Notes under the pieces: generated by a model
Database searches by the model: none
What the model saw: the letters and a program-made list of their open reading frames with translations, nothing else
Told to the model about the DNA's origin: nothing
DNA from: Spisula solida
Lineage: Eukaryota; Mollusca; Bivalvia; Venerida; Mactridae
Direction of reading: 5' to 3'
NCBI GenBank assembly: GCA_947247005.1
Contig: OX365951.1
Span: 31,982,899-32,046,898, forward strand
Length of the DNA: 64,000 nt
Translations under genes and position numbers: made by a program
Part shown: one piece after another, positions 13,601 through 28,600 of the stretch
How the letters are laid out: each line of letters starts with the position of its first letter
Position numbering within the stretch: position 1 is the stretch's first letter

Positions 13601-16600
13601 AATCTTTCAACATGTATAGAAGTATGTTGCTTGAATGTTTATAGACATTGTACTGAGACTTTTCAGGGTTGACAAATGTTTTAACAGATATGTGAGCAAG
13701 GTGTTTTAGTGTTCCTTTTAAGGACACACGAATAAATTAATATTGAGCAAAACCAGTTGAGAGTTATTAAGTTATTTCAGTTATTTAATGGTACATACTC
13801 ATTTTCTTATTGCTGTAAATAATCGTTTATAAAGTTTCCTGATTATTATTTTCGTTATTACATGAATTTCAACAAATATATTGACCTTTACAGATTACAA
13901 CAGCGAATTCACTCCTGTTATAGGTTCTCTCGATGGTATAGACTTACATGTTGCACTAGAGTGTCGCTGTAGATAATTGCTTTATCACGTGTTTCATTAC
14001 GTCACATGTTACGTCATTAGGACTTTCTAAAAAGTAACAGTAACAATCCACCCAATTCTAAATCTGGAATTTTATAGAAAAAAAATTGATGAAAATTTGC
14101 AATGAATGTAAAAACAATGTTATCAATTTAATTATATTTCGATTAAATCTACATGTATTTTCTAAATAAGAAGTTTAAAAATGCCAGATTTCTAATTGGT
14201 TAAAAGTCTTTTTCTATAAAACCAGCTAGCTTTCGAGAAGTCTGTATGTCTCCAATATATTCGAAATCAAAACATCTTACAGAATATTTCTCAAGTTTCT
14301 GCAAGTGGAATTATAAGCATAAAACGACTAACTAAAGATGATGCTTGCTCTAATGGGATGTTTAGGAGAAATTGTGTTGTCAGTCGGAATACCTCTGATT
14401 TAAACGTAGGAATGCCTGTCTTCTCAATAATTTGACGTATGCGTTTCTTCTAACAGTTTGACATACAGGCTTTCTCTTTAAATGGTCATTCATTGAACGA
14501 AACGAGGGGTCGTTCCTTCTGTGAGATATTTATCTGCTATGTATTATCGGCTCATAACAGATCCTGTGGAATATAATATCTCCTGAAGGAATGTTTTTCA
14601 TTGTAGCATTGCAAGTCTGAAAACAAGCAAACATGTTTGTGGAATTTTTCTACAAGTTGCCTTCTAGTTTAGATTTTTATGTGTGGAGTTTGTTGTTTTT
14701 GCTCGCCTACTAGCTAAATTACAGGGCGGCGTATGTTGTCTTAACATACTAGAAATTCTTCAAATTGTAGTTATAATTCTGTGAAACAGTAGAATGTAGA
14801 CATTGCTGCAGCTGTAGACTAATATAGAATCTAGGCAGCGTTCAAACATTTTGCCTATCTATTTAACTTCTTTAATAATTATTGACTTTAGATGTTTACT
14901 GCACATTGTATTCGTGTTCATACATGTTGTTTTATATGTTCGCCGTATAATAAATGGATTTGTTGAGAAAAAAATATTTTGAATATTTCATATAATTGTA
15001 ATAATTTATCCTATCTTTGTTTACCACCCTTTCCATGTTATTTAATTATAATTGTATTATTTTTATGTAAACTGTAGATTTTCACCCGTCTGTATTAATT
15101 TTATATCAGTTTCATATACTCCCGATACGGATACAATCTAAGTTTGCTTATTGTTCCAATTTTAATTTTGCCCTAATTCAAATAATTTGTCAAAATTATG
15201 TATTATCATTTAAAAGAAAAAACGTCTATGGTCTGATAAACCAATCACACCAATTATACAAGTGACATGACTACTTTTGCTGTAAATTTATCACGTGGTT
15301 AAATATTGTGCTTTGTGTGCATTTAGAGATTCTTCCAATATGCACGAGAATACTCGGCAAGTATATTATTAAGCTCTAAATAAGAAGTATCGATTGTACT
15401 AATAATGCAGTTGGTTTGTTTTTTTACAGTTTCACTTCCATTAACTACTGCAAATTGACTTTTAGAACTCATTTCCACAGTTCTTTGCCTTCAAAATTAT
15501 CTTCCTACACACCGTTATTGGATTATAGACGTTTTCTTCAGTTAAAGTTAATTTTTAATTTGTTGTGGGATGTATCACCCATAAAAAGGTATTCTAATAT
15601 AGAAGAAGGTTGGTTTGTATACACTACGTTTATTTATACAGGAATTGGAACGGCGGGAGAGGTGTTGATAATACACAACGTATCAAGATATTGTGACGGT
15701 ACGTACGAATGTGTTGCCTATAACAACGTGGACCCGGCAGTTACAAGACAAATCAAAGTATTCGTCGAATGTAAGTATAATACAAACAGTGTAGTATACA
15801 ATTAATATTCCTTTCAGGTCATGCCAAAATTAGGGATACTTCATTTTTTAAAAAGCACTTTTTTCAAAATAAATTACTTGCACAGTCAACTTTCATTGTA
15901 CAGACCAGCTGAAAATTAAGACCACTTCATTATAAAAGAAAATTATTTCAAAATAAATATTTTAAAAACAGTGAACCTTCAATACACACCGCGTCGAAAT
16001 TAGGACCACTTCATGACAAAAACTCATTTCAAAATAAATGATTTGCACATAACGAACCTTCATGTCAAACCGCCTCGAAATTTAAACCACGTCATTTTAG
16101 CATATAGTCTTACTAGGTTTTCATCGAAATACCGTATGTCGGTTATCTGCTGAACACAATGCACATGAAAGTATGCAATATCGTCTACATTGTTAATGTT
16201 GTTACTCCATAGCCTGCTTCGATGCGAAAATTCTAACTTTCTCGTTTGTGGCGCCATTTCCGTGAACATTTACTAATAATCGGATGGTTTCAAATGAATC
16301 AAATCGTTACTACACTAAATGTTTACGCAGACCAAGACCAAAGATCTACACTCAATAAGTAAAATATAGTCTTTATAAAAACTTTGGTATGACCGGACAC
16401 GGTGCTTGACCAGACTACATTGATTTGTCATATTGAGGTGAAACTATGTTCTGCAGTAGTGAAACTGTTTGTGTATGGTACATGTAAGATACGAGCACAT
16501 GTTTCTGTTCATCCTGATTAATTTGATGTTTAAACTTTGTCATATTCAATGATATACTGGTATGCTGGCCATGCACAAAAAGTCATGTTTAAATTTTGGG

Positions 16601-19600
16601 TTGCCATTAGTATGTATATATGTAATTAAAGAACACACATATTTGTATGTTAGCCAATGCGCAATGAGTTCCTTGTTTCATTATTTTTAATCCACATAAA
16701 CAATGAATGGATTTGTGCATGTAAATCAAAACATGTTACAGTTTTTTTTTTGAAAAATCCGTAAAATACTTTATTTGAGATACATTTAAAGCACATTGAC
16801 AATTATCATTCGTAACACAACGAACATTTGGTCCCCTGAACACTGATCTTGTTATTGTGCTGGTGTTGATAATTAGACTGAATTGAATCCAATTGATGTA
16901 AATAGTTTGATTATTATGTTCTTAATTTTACGGAGGTATGGTGACCTTTGTCATTGAGGTTTTATTATAGGTTTTACCTTACAGTATTAATCACAATTTG
17001 CAGCAATTACTTTACAAGCGGTACTCGTGCCTAGCACGCGTAGTTAATTTGTACCGAACGAAAGTTTCTTATGTAGCTCAGTACATTTGTACTTTAAAGT
17101 ATGTTCAATTTGTAATTGAAGCTCCGTAATTCCTATCACCGAATGATATGGTTGATTTTAATCTGTATAACATGTAAGCAGAACAATATTCACAATGCCC
17201 AAAGATCAAAGATAATAAAACACGATAGAGAACAATTTCAAAACCCTGATAATAAACAAGTCATACAGACAAGGAATGCTGCACCAAACGGAAACAGCAG
17301 ACCACGAAAGAAACAAAAACGAACGCACAAAAAAGAAACAATACAAGCCACAATAATAATAATGATGATAATAACATGGATAACCTTTGCAAAAAAAACA
17401 GCTTCAAAGTGTATGATAATGTTACAACACTGTAAATTGTATAACTTAAAGAGATTTGAGACAGAACTTAAGTTTCAGTCTAGTCCTTTGCTTCTAACCT
17501 TTCCACAATATGCTTTATTAGTTGTATTATTTACAAACATATTACTTGTATATACAAAATGTATACGTAATCGAACACTTAATGTCCAGGTTTAATATTG
17601 TTCCTTCTTGGTAAATCCTAAAATCTAAAAATCATATAATTACAAACACATTACGTGGTAGGTGACGTAATGTCTGGCTAACGCTGCAATAGGAATCAGT
17701 TAACTGAAAGTTAAAAACATTATTAAGTAATTTAGTGAGCTAAACTCAATATATTTTACAAAAAAGGGCAAAGGTTGTGCTCGAGACCGACTCAATTGCC
17801 TGAATGTTTTTAACTTTGAGTTGACATATTTCTCCTCGAAGCGTTAGAAAACATTGACGTCACATACCACGCGGTATGTCCACATAGATATTATCACGTG
17901 GATTGAATGCCATGTTATATCTTTCAGTTGCGCCGGAAGTATCATTAGCTAATAAACGTATCGGGCAATTTCTAGGAAGGGAGACAATTCTAGATTGTGA
18001 AATTAATGCATATCCGCATGGAATCACGCGTTGGCAAAAGGATGGACAGAACATTGGACAAACAGATAGCGACAAGTATCAGGTGAGTAAATAACTTATT
18101 GTGCTTCTATAGTCGGATCTCGACAACATCTTAATATCCGACTTCCCAGTACGACAGGTGTTTTTCTTTCTTCCCTCTCATACATAGTACATGTATGCTT
18201 TGATATAATACACCAGTCAGGAAGACTTGTGGTTAAATTGTTAAACTAGCTTGTAGATCACCAAACCTTCATGTATCAGAATGTGACACTACGAATGTTT
18301 GAACATTTGACTTCGCGCCAAAAGGTTATACATGTAGATGTCTTAGCTAATTGTCGGTGTGTGTTGAGCATATTTAAATACTCTGATTCATTCCATAGAG
18401 AATTGGTAATAAGTACCACTTATAGTAACGTCGTGTGGTGCTTGGGCGCGTACTTGTTATTCATGACGTCAATTTCTGTTTTAAGCCATTACAGTACAAC
18501 CTCTGTAGAGCAACACCATTTGGTAGCTGCAAATATTGGTCATTGTTTAGAGGTTGTTGCTCTATAGAAATTAAATGTATAGTAAATAGTGACAGAGGCT
18601 CATAGGAAAGATTGGGCAGATTCTTAACTGTGTTGCCTATATAAATAAAGTATTTATCATTATTATAAGTATAAACTATAAGTGGGGGTCATATTAAAAT
18701 ACTTAAACTTGAATTCTTACACAGCATATCAATACATGTGCAACGGTACGTCTTATACTGGTATAAATACCGAATTCCTTTCTTATTGTGAACATATTCC
18801 TGCAATGAAATTTATATCCCTAGACTGATTTTCAATAATACTTACATTCCACTCTGTGATTTTACAATATTTCATCCACAATGACATATAAATCAGTAAT
18901 CATGGCACGTTAAAGCAGATTTCCGTGTGAGAGTGGCACGCAATATAGCGTATGCAGTTAAATATGAAAATTAATCTCATAAAATAGGAGAAAAGATGAA
19001 GAATTATTTACATTAAGCTAGCAATTAGAGCCAATTTCACGATATCTGTCCCACAGTAAATTGAAATTTATTCCTGGATTAATGGAACTTTAACCATACA
19101 CTACTCAAGGCTTGTGATTTTTTGCAATGGAAAGCTCATTGTTTAAACCATCGATCATGTTCAAATATATACTTGTATGTCTGAATGATTCAAATTTAAA
19201 ACTATGGATGATTCAATTGTTTGAGTTGAGTATGTTAGTAAGTGGAAGACTATGGTTTAGAATAAATGTACGGCCGTGGTTCTTCAATAAATCGTTAATG
19301 CAATCAGTTGCAATAAAAGTGTGTTCATTCTTTGATTTATTCGCATTATGCTGTACGACATTTATCATTTGATTTAATTTAAACAAAAAATCAACTGCAA
19401 TTTTATCACTATGGTTTTTATACGGATGCTTTAGCCAATGTGCAGAAAGTATTGACTATCTTTGTTGTAACTTCTTTAGATGGGCATAGTATAACTTTAA
19501 TATTCTCCAACTTATGATCGGAAAGCGAGATATTACCCCAGTATTTGGACACATGATTTGGATTCTATGGCTATTACTATTGCATTGTATGATCATATTT

Positions 19601-22600
19601 ATTTATTAATTGATTGAATTAATTGATTGCAACAAAAAACTTCAACAAAGGTTCCACATTAATTAATTAATTAATTAATTATAACGAAACGTTTAAAGGG
19701 GCATGTCCAGAAACTAGAGTGTCTAGGTTTGCATACAACACAATTGTGTTTATCACTGGTAAAACCAAGTATTACCGAAAAGTCAAAGAAGAAATTACTT
19801 TATAACGCGAGCTTCGATATTTTGTATATCGATTTAAATAAAAGGCTGTCAGCCGTTCATTGACGACAACGATATTTAGTTATTCTTGAAAAAAATATTA
19901 AAAAAAGGGTTTTCATTATTTGACTTGGGTATTAAAATGACACCAATTTGATTGCTATTCGAGACACTTCAGTTCCAGGGCATGCCTCTTTAGAGATATG
20001 CTATTTTTTTTAACAAGTTACCATAAACATGTTTAATCGTTTATGAATTGCAATATCTAAAACATGCGTAATAAGAACCATTATGATAAATTGTAGCTAG
20101 AAATATATCACTAGGTCGCAATACTACGTGACATAACAAACGTTAGTGACATAACAAACGCACGTGACATAACAAACGTACGTAACATAATAAACGTACG
20201 TAACATAACAAACGTACGTGACATAACAAACGTACGTGACATAACAAGCGCACGTGACATAACAAACGCACGTGACATAACAAACGTACGTGACATAACA
20301 AACGCACGTGACATAACAAACGCATGTGACATAACAAACGTACATAACAAACGTACGTGACATATCAAACGTACGTGACATAACGAACGTACGTGACATA
20401 ACAGACGCACGTGACATAACAAACGTTCGTGACATAATAAACGTACGTGACATAACAAACGCATGTAACATAACAAACGTACGTGACATAACAAACGTAC
20501 GTGACATAACATGTACATTTTACTACTTTTCAGGTTGAATTGTATAGCGGTAGTGGTGATGGAACACTGAAAACCTTAAGTCTCCGAGTTCGAAATGTGC
20601 AAGCAGACGATTATGGAGAATACACATGTTACGCTGAAAATCTAATTGGAACAGATTCAGAAGCCATGGTTTTATATGGTAGGTTCCTCCTGTACGACTT
20701 ATCTTTTATATGTGCCCCCATCAAATTATATTTCATAGCGATTTCTTCTAGTTCTCTCACAAGCTTTCCTTGTTTTCACACTACGTCTCTTTATTCACTC
20801 ACAGTTCCTACAAGTTCTCTCAAATATTCTGCTTATTTCTCTTATGCATCTTCTTGATCTCTCACAACGGCCCAGTTTTTTTCTCAAAATGATATTGTTC
20901 TTCCGAATCCCCTAATGTCCGTTTCGAGCCCACTTCTAAATGCTCCTCCTTTGACTCGCTCAACGGCACAGTTAACCAACGATCAAATCCCCTAATGTCA
21001 TCTCACAACCCGCTTTGTACTAAATACCCTCTTTTGTCTCTTATAACGACACAGTGTTCTCTAGCTTAGCTATCCTATTCTAACGAATCCCATAACATAA
21101 TCCTCTAACAGCCCTCCTTGTTCTAAATAACCCTATTCTTACGAATACATACTGTCCTCTCACAGCCCTCCTTGTTCTAAATAACCATATTCTTACGAAT
21201 ACATACTGTCCTCTCACAGCCCTCCTTGTTATAAATAACCATATTCTTACAAATACATAGAGTCCTCTCACAGCCCTCCTTGTTCTAAATAACCCTATTC
21301 TTACGAATACATACTTTCCTCTCACAGCCCTCGTTGTTCTAAATAACCCTATTCTTACGAATACATACTGTCCACTCACAGCCCTCCTTGTTCTAAATAA
21401 CCATATTCTTACAAATACATAGTGTCCTCTCACAGCCCTCCTTGTTCTAAATAACCCTATTCTTACGAATACATAATGTCCTCTCATAGCCCTCCTTGTT
21501 CTAAATAACCCTATTCTTACGAATTCCATAACGTCCTCTCACAGCCCTCCCTGTTCTAAATACATGTAACACTATTCTTAAGAATACATAATGTCCTCTC
21601 ACAGCCCTCCTTGTACTAAATGACCCTATTCTTACGAATCCCATAACGAACTGTCACAGCCCCTATTCTTAAGAATACATAATGTCCTCTCTCTAAATAA
21701 CCATATTCTTACAAATACATATTATCCTCTCACAGCCCACCTTGTTCTAAATGACCCTATTCTTACGAATATAGTATGTCCTCTCACATCCCTCCTCCTT
21801 GTTCTAAATGCCCCTCATTGGTCTTTCACAAAATCCCATTGTTATTCCACATATTCTAATGTCCTCTCACAGCCTTCCTTGTATTATTAGTAACTTAGAA
21901 AACAACAAATAGTGTCAAAATATATGGTATTATGTGCCACTGCGTACATTGTTTTGATTTTGTACCAAGATTCCATAAATGCAGCAGTTAAAATTGTTCA
22001 CGTATTTGACGAAAAATGTCTGCACTTAAATAGTGGTTACAAAGAATATGTGATGTAACAAACGACCTCAAGCTTTTGTCAATGACTCAGTCCTAGATGA
22101 GGAAACATTATTCCGAAGTTATTAGTTTTAATTCTGTTATATGTCAAATAGTGTGTTCTCATGGAAACTTAATTAATGGAAATCCTGATATAAAATTCTA
22201 TAGACTTGGGTTCTCCAAGTTTATTTAAATGTCGCCCAAGTTATATTTTAAGAATTAAAAGTTCTATGATATGTATGTATCTGTTTTGTTTGCATTTAAT
22301 TTTTGATGCTTGAATTATTCAAGTGAACTTTGTTTTGTATGAGTCACCCAAAACGATAAATAATACCATTGTATTAGATACATTGAAATATATGGAATAT
22401 TATGTTTGAACGATTGTAAAAGCTATGCAATTATATTGTGTTTCGGTTCATTGGTTTTGCGTAAACGTTTCAGATGTTTTATTGACAGTTCCAATATTTA
22501 TACTTTATCTAGGTCACATGTGTTGCCGACATCGTTGTTGGTTTTTGAATATATTGTCTTATGATCATGCTTGGCTATTCAGTTCACCACCAAATCCGTT

Positions 22601-25600
22601 TGTTATGGATTTGCTAAAGTTACTTCTTTTAAGGATATGGAGTATGATCTATAGTGGGTGGGTGCATGATTTTTCCAATTGCGTTTTATTCTACAAATTG
22701 ATGTTTGATGGGAACATTAAGCAAAGCATTATGATGCACTACGTATACCCTCGAAGTTAAACAAAAAAAATATTAAAGTGGATTTATTGAAGTATGACAG
22801 CATTTTCATTGTAAATCTTGCTCGTTCGCAAACACAAAAACTGCCCAAGGGTACTTGCTAAAATGTATATCATTCTTACAATATAACTCTAGGGGACAAA
22901 CTCTTACTTAGTTTAAGACTGAAAAATGTATACTTACAAAGATATTAATGAAACATTGCCATTTGTTCTACTTTCGGTTTGCAAGGTCATTGATGATCAT
23001 TAATATTTTGCATGATACAAGTTCATGAATTTGTTTCATAATTATTTCTTTGTAAGAGTTTGCTGCTTATAATATTGGCTATATCCCCGACAACAAACTC
23101 TGACTCTTAATGCCATGTTGACTTTGTGAACGAGTAAGATTTGCAATAAAAATGCTGTCATGCTTCAATAAGTTCACTTCATCAATATTTATTTGGGTGG
23201 AACTTCAAGAGTACATGTAGTGCATCATAATACAATGCTTATTTTATTCAACAACTTAAATTTGAAGACCAAAATCTCTTTTTAACGAAAATCTCACTAA
23301 AGATTAGACTCTGCTCCCTTAAAAAAATACTATGCCCATCAGAATATTGGTTAAAACATATTTAATCCTTTAAGTAATCACATTGTCAGAAATGTAATAA
23401 TGCTGCATAGAGAAATATGTTTAGCTGTAATTTCATCACAATGGTTCGTAATTACGGTTGTTTTAGCTAATGTCATCACAATAGTTTTAATTACGGTTGT
23501 TTTAGCCAATGTCATCACAATGGATCTAATTACGGTTGTTTTAGTCAATGTCATCTTTTCTTTACTTCTCCGGATTATCCACTTCGCCATTCATAGGTGT
23601 GGATCTCATAATCTTCTTAAAACTACTCAAGGTCGACGCTGAGACAACTTTTTGTGGTAAACTGTTCCATTGGTCCACAATACGGTTAGAAAAAAATGTT
23701 TCCTTACACCACTAGAAGGTCGTTTCTTTATCACAATGGTTCTTATTACGGTTGTTTTAGCCAATGTCATCACAATGGATCTAATTACGGTTGTTTTAGC
23801 CAATGTCATCACAATGGATCTAATTACGGTTGTTTTAGCCAATGTCATCACAATGGTTCTAATTACGGTTGTTTTAGCCAATGTTATCACAATGGATCTA
23901 ATTACGGTTGTTTTAGCCAATGCCATCACAATGGATCTAATTACGGTTGTTTTAGCCAATGTCATCACAATGGATCTAATTACGGTTGTTTTAGCCAATG
24001 TCATCACAATGGATCTAATTACGGTTGTTTTAGCCAATGTTATCACAATGGATCTAATTACGTTTGTTTTAGCCAATGCCATCACAAAATGGAATTTAAT
24101 ATGTAAACAAACATGTTAAGTTGAGCATATTATATCTTAAGAGACAATGCTTATGGTGAATGTTTTATTTTTGTATCAGTCATGTACACAAGACATCAAT
24201 CTTGTTTTTGATAAACATATTTCCTTTACTTTCAGATTATTCTATTTACTCGAAACTTAAAAGCACAACATCCCGCCCATTACTGATAGAGCCTACCCCA
24301 AGAATTATACCAAACGTACCAATCGGTGACAAGGGCGACGACCACTGGCCCTGGTCTGATGAGACTATAACGGGGCGGCCGGGTCGAAAACACGACGGCA
24401 CAGGTACCTCTAATAATCTACAGCGACAGCATTCATATGGAGGCTATGACAACAACAACAAAGCATTCATTCCGGGTAATGATGCAACCGCGTATGAATC
24501 AGGCATTGAAAAGCGTACAGGATCCCAAACTCCTGATTGTATTGGCACCATGGTTACCGTCTGTAGGTGTCACTCACTGCATGTTACATTGTGTACTTTC
24601 TCTATAGTTTAAATGCTTTTCATTGCAAAGCAGTCTTAAACTGACTTTGTAATTCTCTGCATAGTCTAGTAGATCCACTTCTGTACCTGGTATTGTCGTG
24701 AGTAATTTAGATTGTTTGACTCTATAACAGTGTCAGTAGTTGAGACATAACATTGCTATCGGAAAGTGTGTCGTCCCTTTGGCACAACAAGGTTGTACCT
24801 ACCATATGACTACAATGGTAGATACAGTATTATTGCTCCAAAGGGACAATGCATATCGCAGAGCAGAAATGATACATCCTAGGCCATAATTGATATTCTT
24901 TATATCTATGTCTTGGTTTAGTCGTTGAAACATGTACGAACTAATGTTTATTTTATAAACAACCACTACTTTCAACATTTGGGACGTGTACATTCAGTTT
25001 TAATCAAAACAACGTTACACAAATCGTTCAATGTTTGGCTGTCTTTTGTCTGAACTATTTGTCACTTTGGTGCTACAAAGTTGTATAGGACGGATAATTT
25101 GACCTGATCCTGACCTTTGTGCATGAATATATTACAGTGTACAAGGTTCTTGCGTTTAATATAAAAAATTTCGCGAGCAAATCGTGCACTATTGGTACTT
25201 CAGATTTATGTTAGTATTACACAACAAGCGTCTTTGTGATACTCTCGGCTTATTAAAACATACACCCCGGGTTAACTCATTGCTTACTCGACACTTGACA
25301 CTTAAAACCAATGAAATGGACTATTTGCTAATGACAAGACACATGATCATCTTAAACCATGGATGCATTCACTGCTGACGAGACAGGCACAGTTTGAAAC
25401 GAGACAAATGCATATTTATTCGCTACTGACATGATACTGGATAGTTTTAAATCAAATTAATGAACGCATCGACATCTAACTGGGTATACTTTTAAACCAA
25501 CTACATGAATGTATGACGCATTAATGGATACACTTCAATATCGAGAACAAATATTACTTCAATGTGTTATTTTGTTTCCAGTAAACACAACTAACCATCT

Positions 25601-28600
25601 ACCATATATAACAATATTGAAGAAGACACACTATCAAGAAACAAACACTTTACTAACAACCACGGAAGGTAAATAGGTAAAAGGCACTAGACGTGAATTA
25701 GATGCTGCTATCCTATACAAACACTTGATCGCTTATGCTAGCTTAGAAAATATACGGTTCAATTAATTACGCAATTTATGTTTGCCTTGTATACAAACGG
25801 TTTATTTGGCTAGTGCAGATTCAAAACAAGAACTTCATTTTGATGATGATTTTGGCAAACCCTATAAAAACGAGTATGTCTTACTCACGTGAACAGTCCT
25901 ATTGGCATATTAGGCTCTACCCTAGACCTTCTGATGTTGACATAGACACTTCTCTTAGCATTGTGGTTAAGACATATACCTAATGGAGAACATGTGTTGA
26001 TCGAATCCCGAAAAGGACCTGTTCTGAGATGGTCTGTTAGCGAACTAGTTAAGTAATTAACACATTGTCAATATGACAAAACAATAAGGGAGAAACACAG
26101 TTCAAAATACCAGCATCATAGTTGTGATTATTTAGCCCAATACCCAGAGTTACCTCCCATATTTACATCATGTGTTTCATGATATTAGCATACAGTGAAC
26201 AAGGAATTTCAGCGTTCGTAGATATAGACTCCAAATAACATCTCAGGTGTTCCATAGTTAAGGATAATGGATATGCGAACACTAATGTTCATCATGTATG
26301 GCAAACGGATTCACTATAGGGCTCATGTTCGAGCTATATATAAGCCACTTACCCTTAGATATGAGGTATAAGGTCAATACTTTCTTGCGAGCGTATCCTG
26401 TTTTTGCTACTGATTTGATGTATTACATGGTTTCTGCTTTCTTAGAAATGCTGACAACTGAATGACTCTGAAATATACTTATGAACTGTTGATTTGGATA
26501 AAAGTTCACCTTATTAGCTTTTGCTTCTTACTAAGCTTTCTTGTTGATTGTTCTCAATAACAATTTACTAATATTTATAGTTTGCTTCTTTGGTGATTGT
26601 TAATGAAGTTGCCGGCTACCCTTTTATTTAGTAAACTCACCACTTTCTCCCCTCTTCCATTATTTCATTGCAAAGTTTATTTGATTGTCACCTTGTTTTC
26701 TCAAGATGAACGCTCAGACAACAATGTCTTGACGTTTTACACGTAAGTCACCAAAACAAAACAAGAATTTACGCCATATGTAAAATGATGACGTCACTTC
26801 GTGTTTTAAAGAAAAACATACTAATAAGTACCTATTTTAGCAGAAGAGATCACTTTTACACACTCTCACAAAAGAACACCCAAATTCATTAAAAATTAAA
26901 TACATTTGTAAGTTATAAGTGTTTAAGGTAGATCCCCGTTTTTAGGACACCCTGTAGTGCCTGACATTGAATGATGATAGTCAGGATGCGAGTATTTGTG
27001 CGAGCATTTGTGCAGAGAAGGAACATGTCCCATGCGTTTATACTTAGTTTCAAACACTATCGTTTTGTAACCGAAATGCATTCTTCTAAATATTATAATA
27101 AACTATTTAATACTGTACATGTACGGACAATTTGAAGCTATGTGTAAGCAGTAGTGGTGGTTTAAGCCACCCGCACAAGAGATAGACATAAAAAGTGCCA
27201 TCTGTATCCCGAACAAAAAGCCCAGTAAGCCTATATACAGACACCACCACAATGAATGAAACTGCTTGACTTTTGCAATTAGCATAACACCATCATAATT
27301 ATGGTCATATCATAATGTATGTAATATCCTCTTCAAGTCTTGGTATCACAATTATCTAAAATAATAGCGAAGCATCCAACGTAACGATCAGGTCTATACG
27401 TATTCCATGCATGTGCTATAATGATACATGTTTTGTCTTTATAATTTGTTTTGAAAACCCGTACGCGCGACGTGAACTCGTATGGATTTAGTTTGTTGAC
27501 TTCATTTTGTAGTGCATTGTCTTAGAATTGAAGTCTCTAATTATGTGTTAAAGTGTTGAAAATGATGGTAATGGAGATCTAATTAGACTAGACTATCTTA
27601 AAGTTAATTATCAGTGTTCTCTTACTCGAGTTTAGACAGGCATAGAGACAAAACTCAAAGGTTGGTTCTCAATAATTCATCATAGACGACATTGGTACAG
27701 GTCGGTCAAAACAAACACAAATAGATTTATACGACAAGGCAAACACAGTATTATACATTATACTAGACTTGAAACCGTATTTGAAAAAATCATTTTAATT
27801 CGATTAATATTAAAAAGCGAGTAAATAATGTAGTACCATATGTGATCGGCTGTGTCGTCTTTGTCGTTTTAGTAAGAGAGGTACGCCCCCTTGCACAGAA
27901 CTACCAATTAAAAAATTCTTGTTGCACTTGTTTCGCAAGGGTAATCGATTATTTATGAAAATTCAGCTAAATTTGTTGTAGATATAGAGTCCTGAGCAAA
28001 CATTACACTTAATATGTTTTTCGATAAATCAATGCTTATTAGTTTCATGTATTATATATATCATGATTCAAATGTAGAATAAATACAACTTGTCATAAAA
28101 CAGCCAGTCAGATGAAAATGTTCAATCTAAAATTTAAAACAGTGGGTTGCTTGTTTCTTGGGACCACTTAGTCGGTTTTAAATATACGAGTATAATACAA
28201 AATGTAATAACGGATCATTATAAATTGTTATGTGTCTTAAATCCGTCATGGTGTGTTTGTCGGTGTACCGGGACAAATTCACCAAAAGTAAAATGAATTA
28301 TACAACTTTAAAAATCACAATATTCTAAAAATTATACAGGAAGGGAGTTATATGGGTTATTCGTTAAGTTAAGTGCTGCCTTCCCTGTCCGACTTAATAT
28401 TATATTTTATTAGCTGAAATGACGAGATCATTTTACTAGGATGTCCCATTCGATAAATGTAATATTCTAAGATATATAATTATGTAGTTTAATCTGTGTA
28501 GAGCAATATCCTTTGGGAAACTCAAAGTTTGGTTGTTGTACAGAGATTGTTGCCAAAGGAGGACAAGGTTCACAAATGCATTTTTATTTTTTTTAAAAAT

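Larger units (their letters stand above)
15771..17927. other. Intron between Ig2 and Ig3
   Basis: It contains a degenerate tandem repeat (15820-16095) and a MITE-like element (17640-17888). A 159-codon frame at 17116-17595 opens with TTG, shows low-complexity Lys/Asn/Ile composition and no family resemblance, and is taken as chance. Confidence 0.65.
20679..24235. other. Intron between Ig3 and stalk exon
   Basis: A 3.6-kb intron with two minisatellites (54-bp units at 21085-21860; 39-bp units at 23428-24085) and the C-terminal remnant of a LINE protein between the two blocks of the latter. The middle part (21.9-23.4 kb) shows nothing recognisable. Confidence 0.7.

Noticed and set aside
17116..17595. 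159-codon + strand frame
   Set aside because: It opens with TTG, has low-complexity AT-driven composition, shows no recognisable family and sits inside an intron on the sense strand. Frames of this kind occur by chance in such DNA.
20111..20518. Long - strand open frames with six-residue periodicity
   Set aside because: They arise because an 18-bp tandem unit has no stop in those frames; all are equally periodic and none has flanking coding sequence.
21080..21529. 149-codon - strand frame with 18-residue repeats
   Set aside because: Product of the 54-bp minisatellite; it degenerates where the repeat does and lies in an intron.
23670..24119. Open frames of 136-152 codons on both strands
   Set aside because: All are translations of the 39-bp repeat in different frames. 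Only the LINE C-terminal portion between the blocks has family resemblance.
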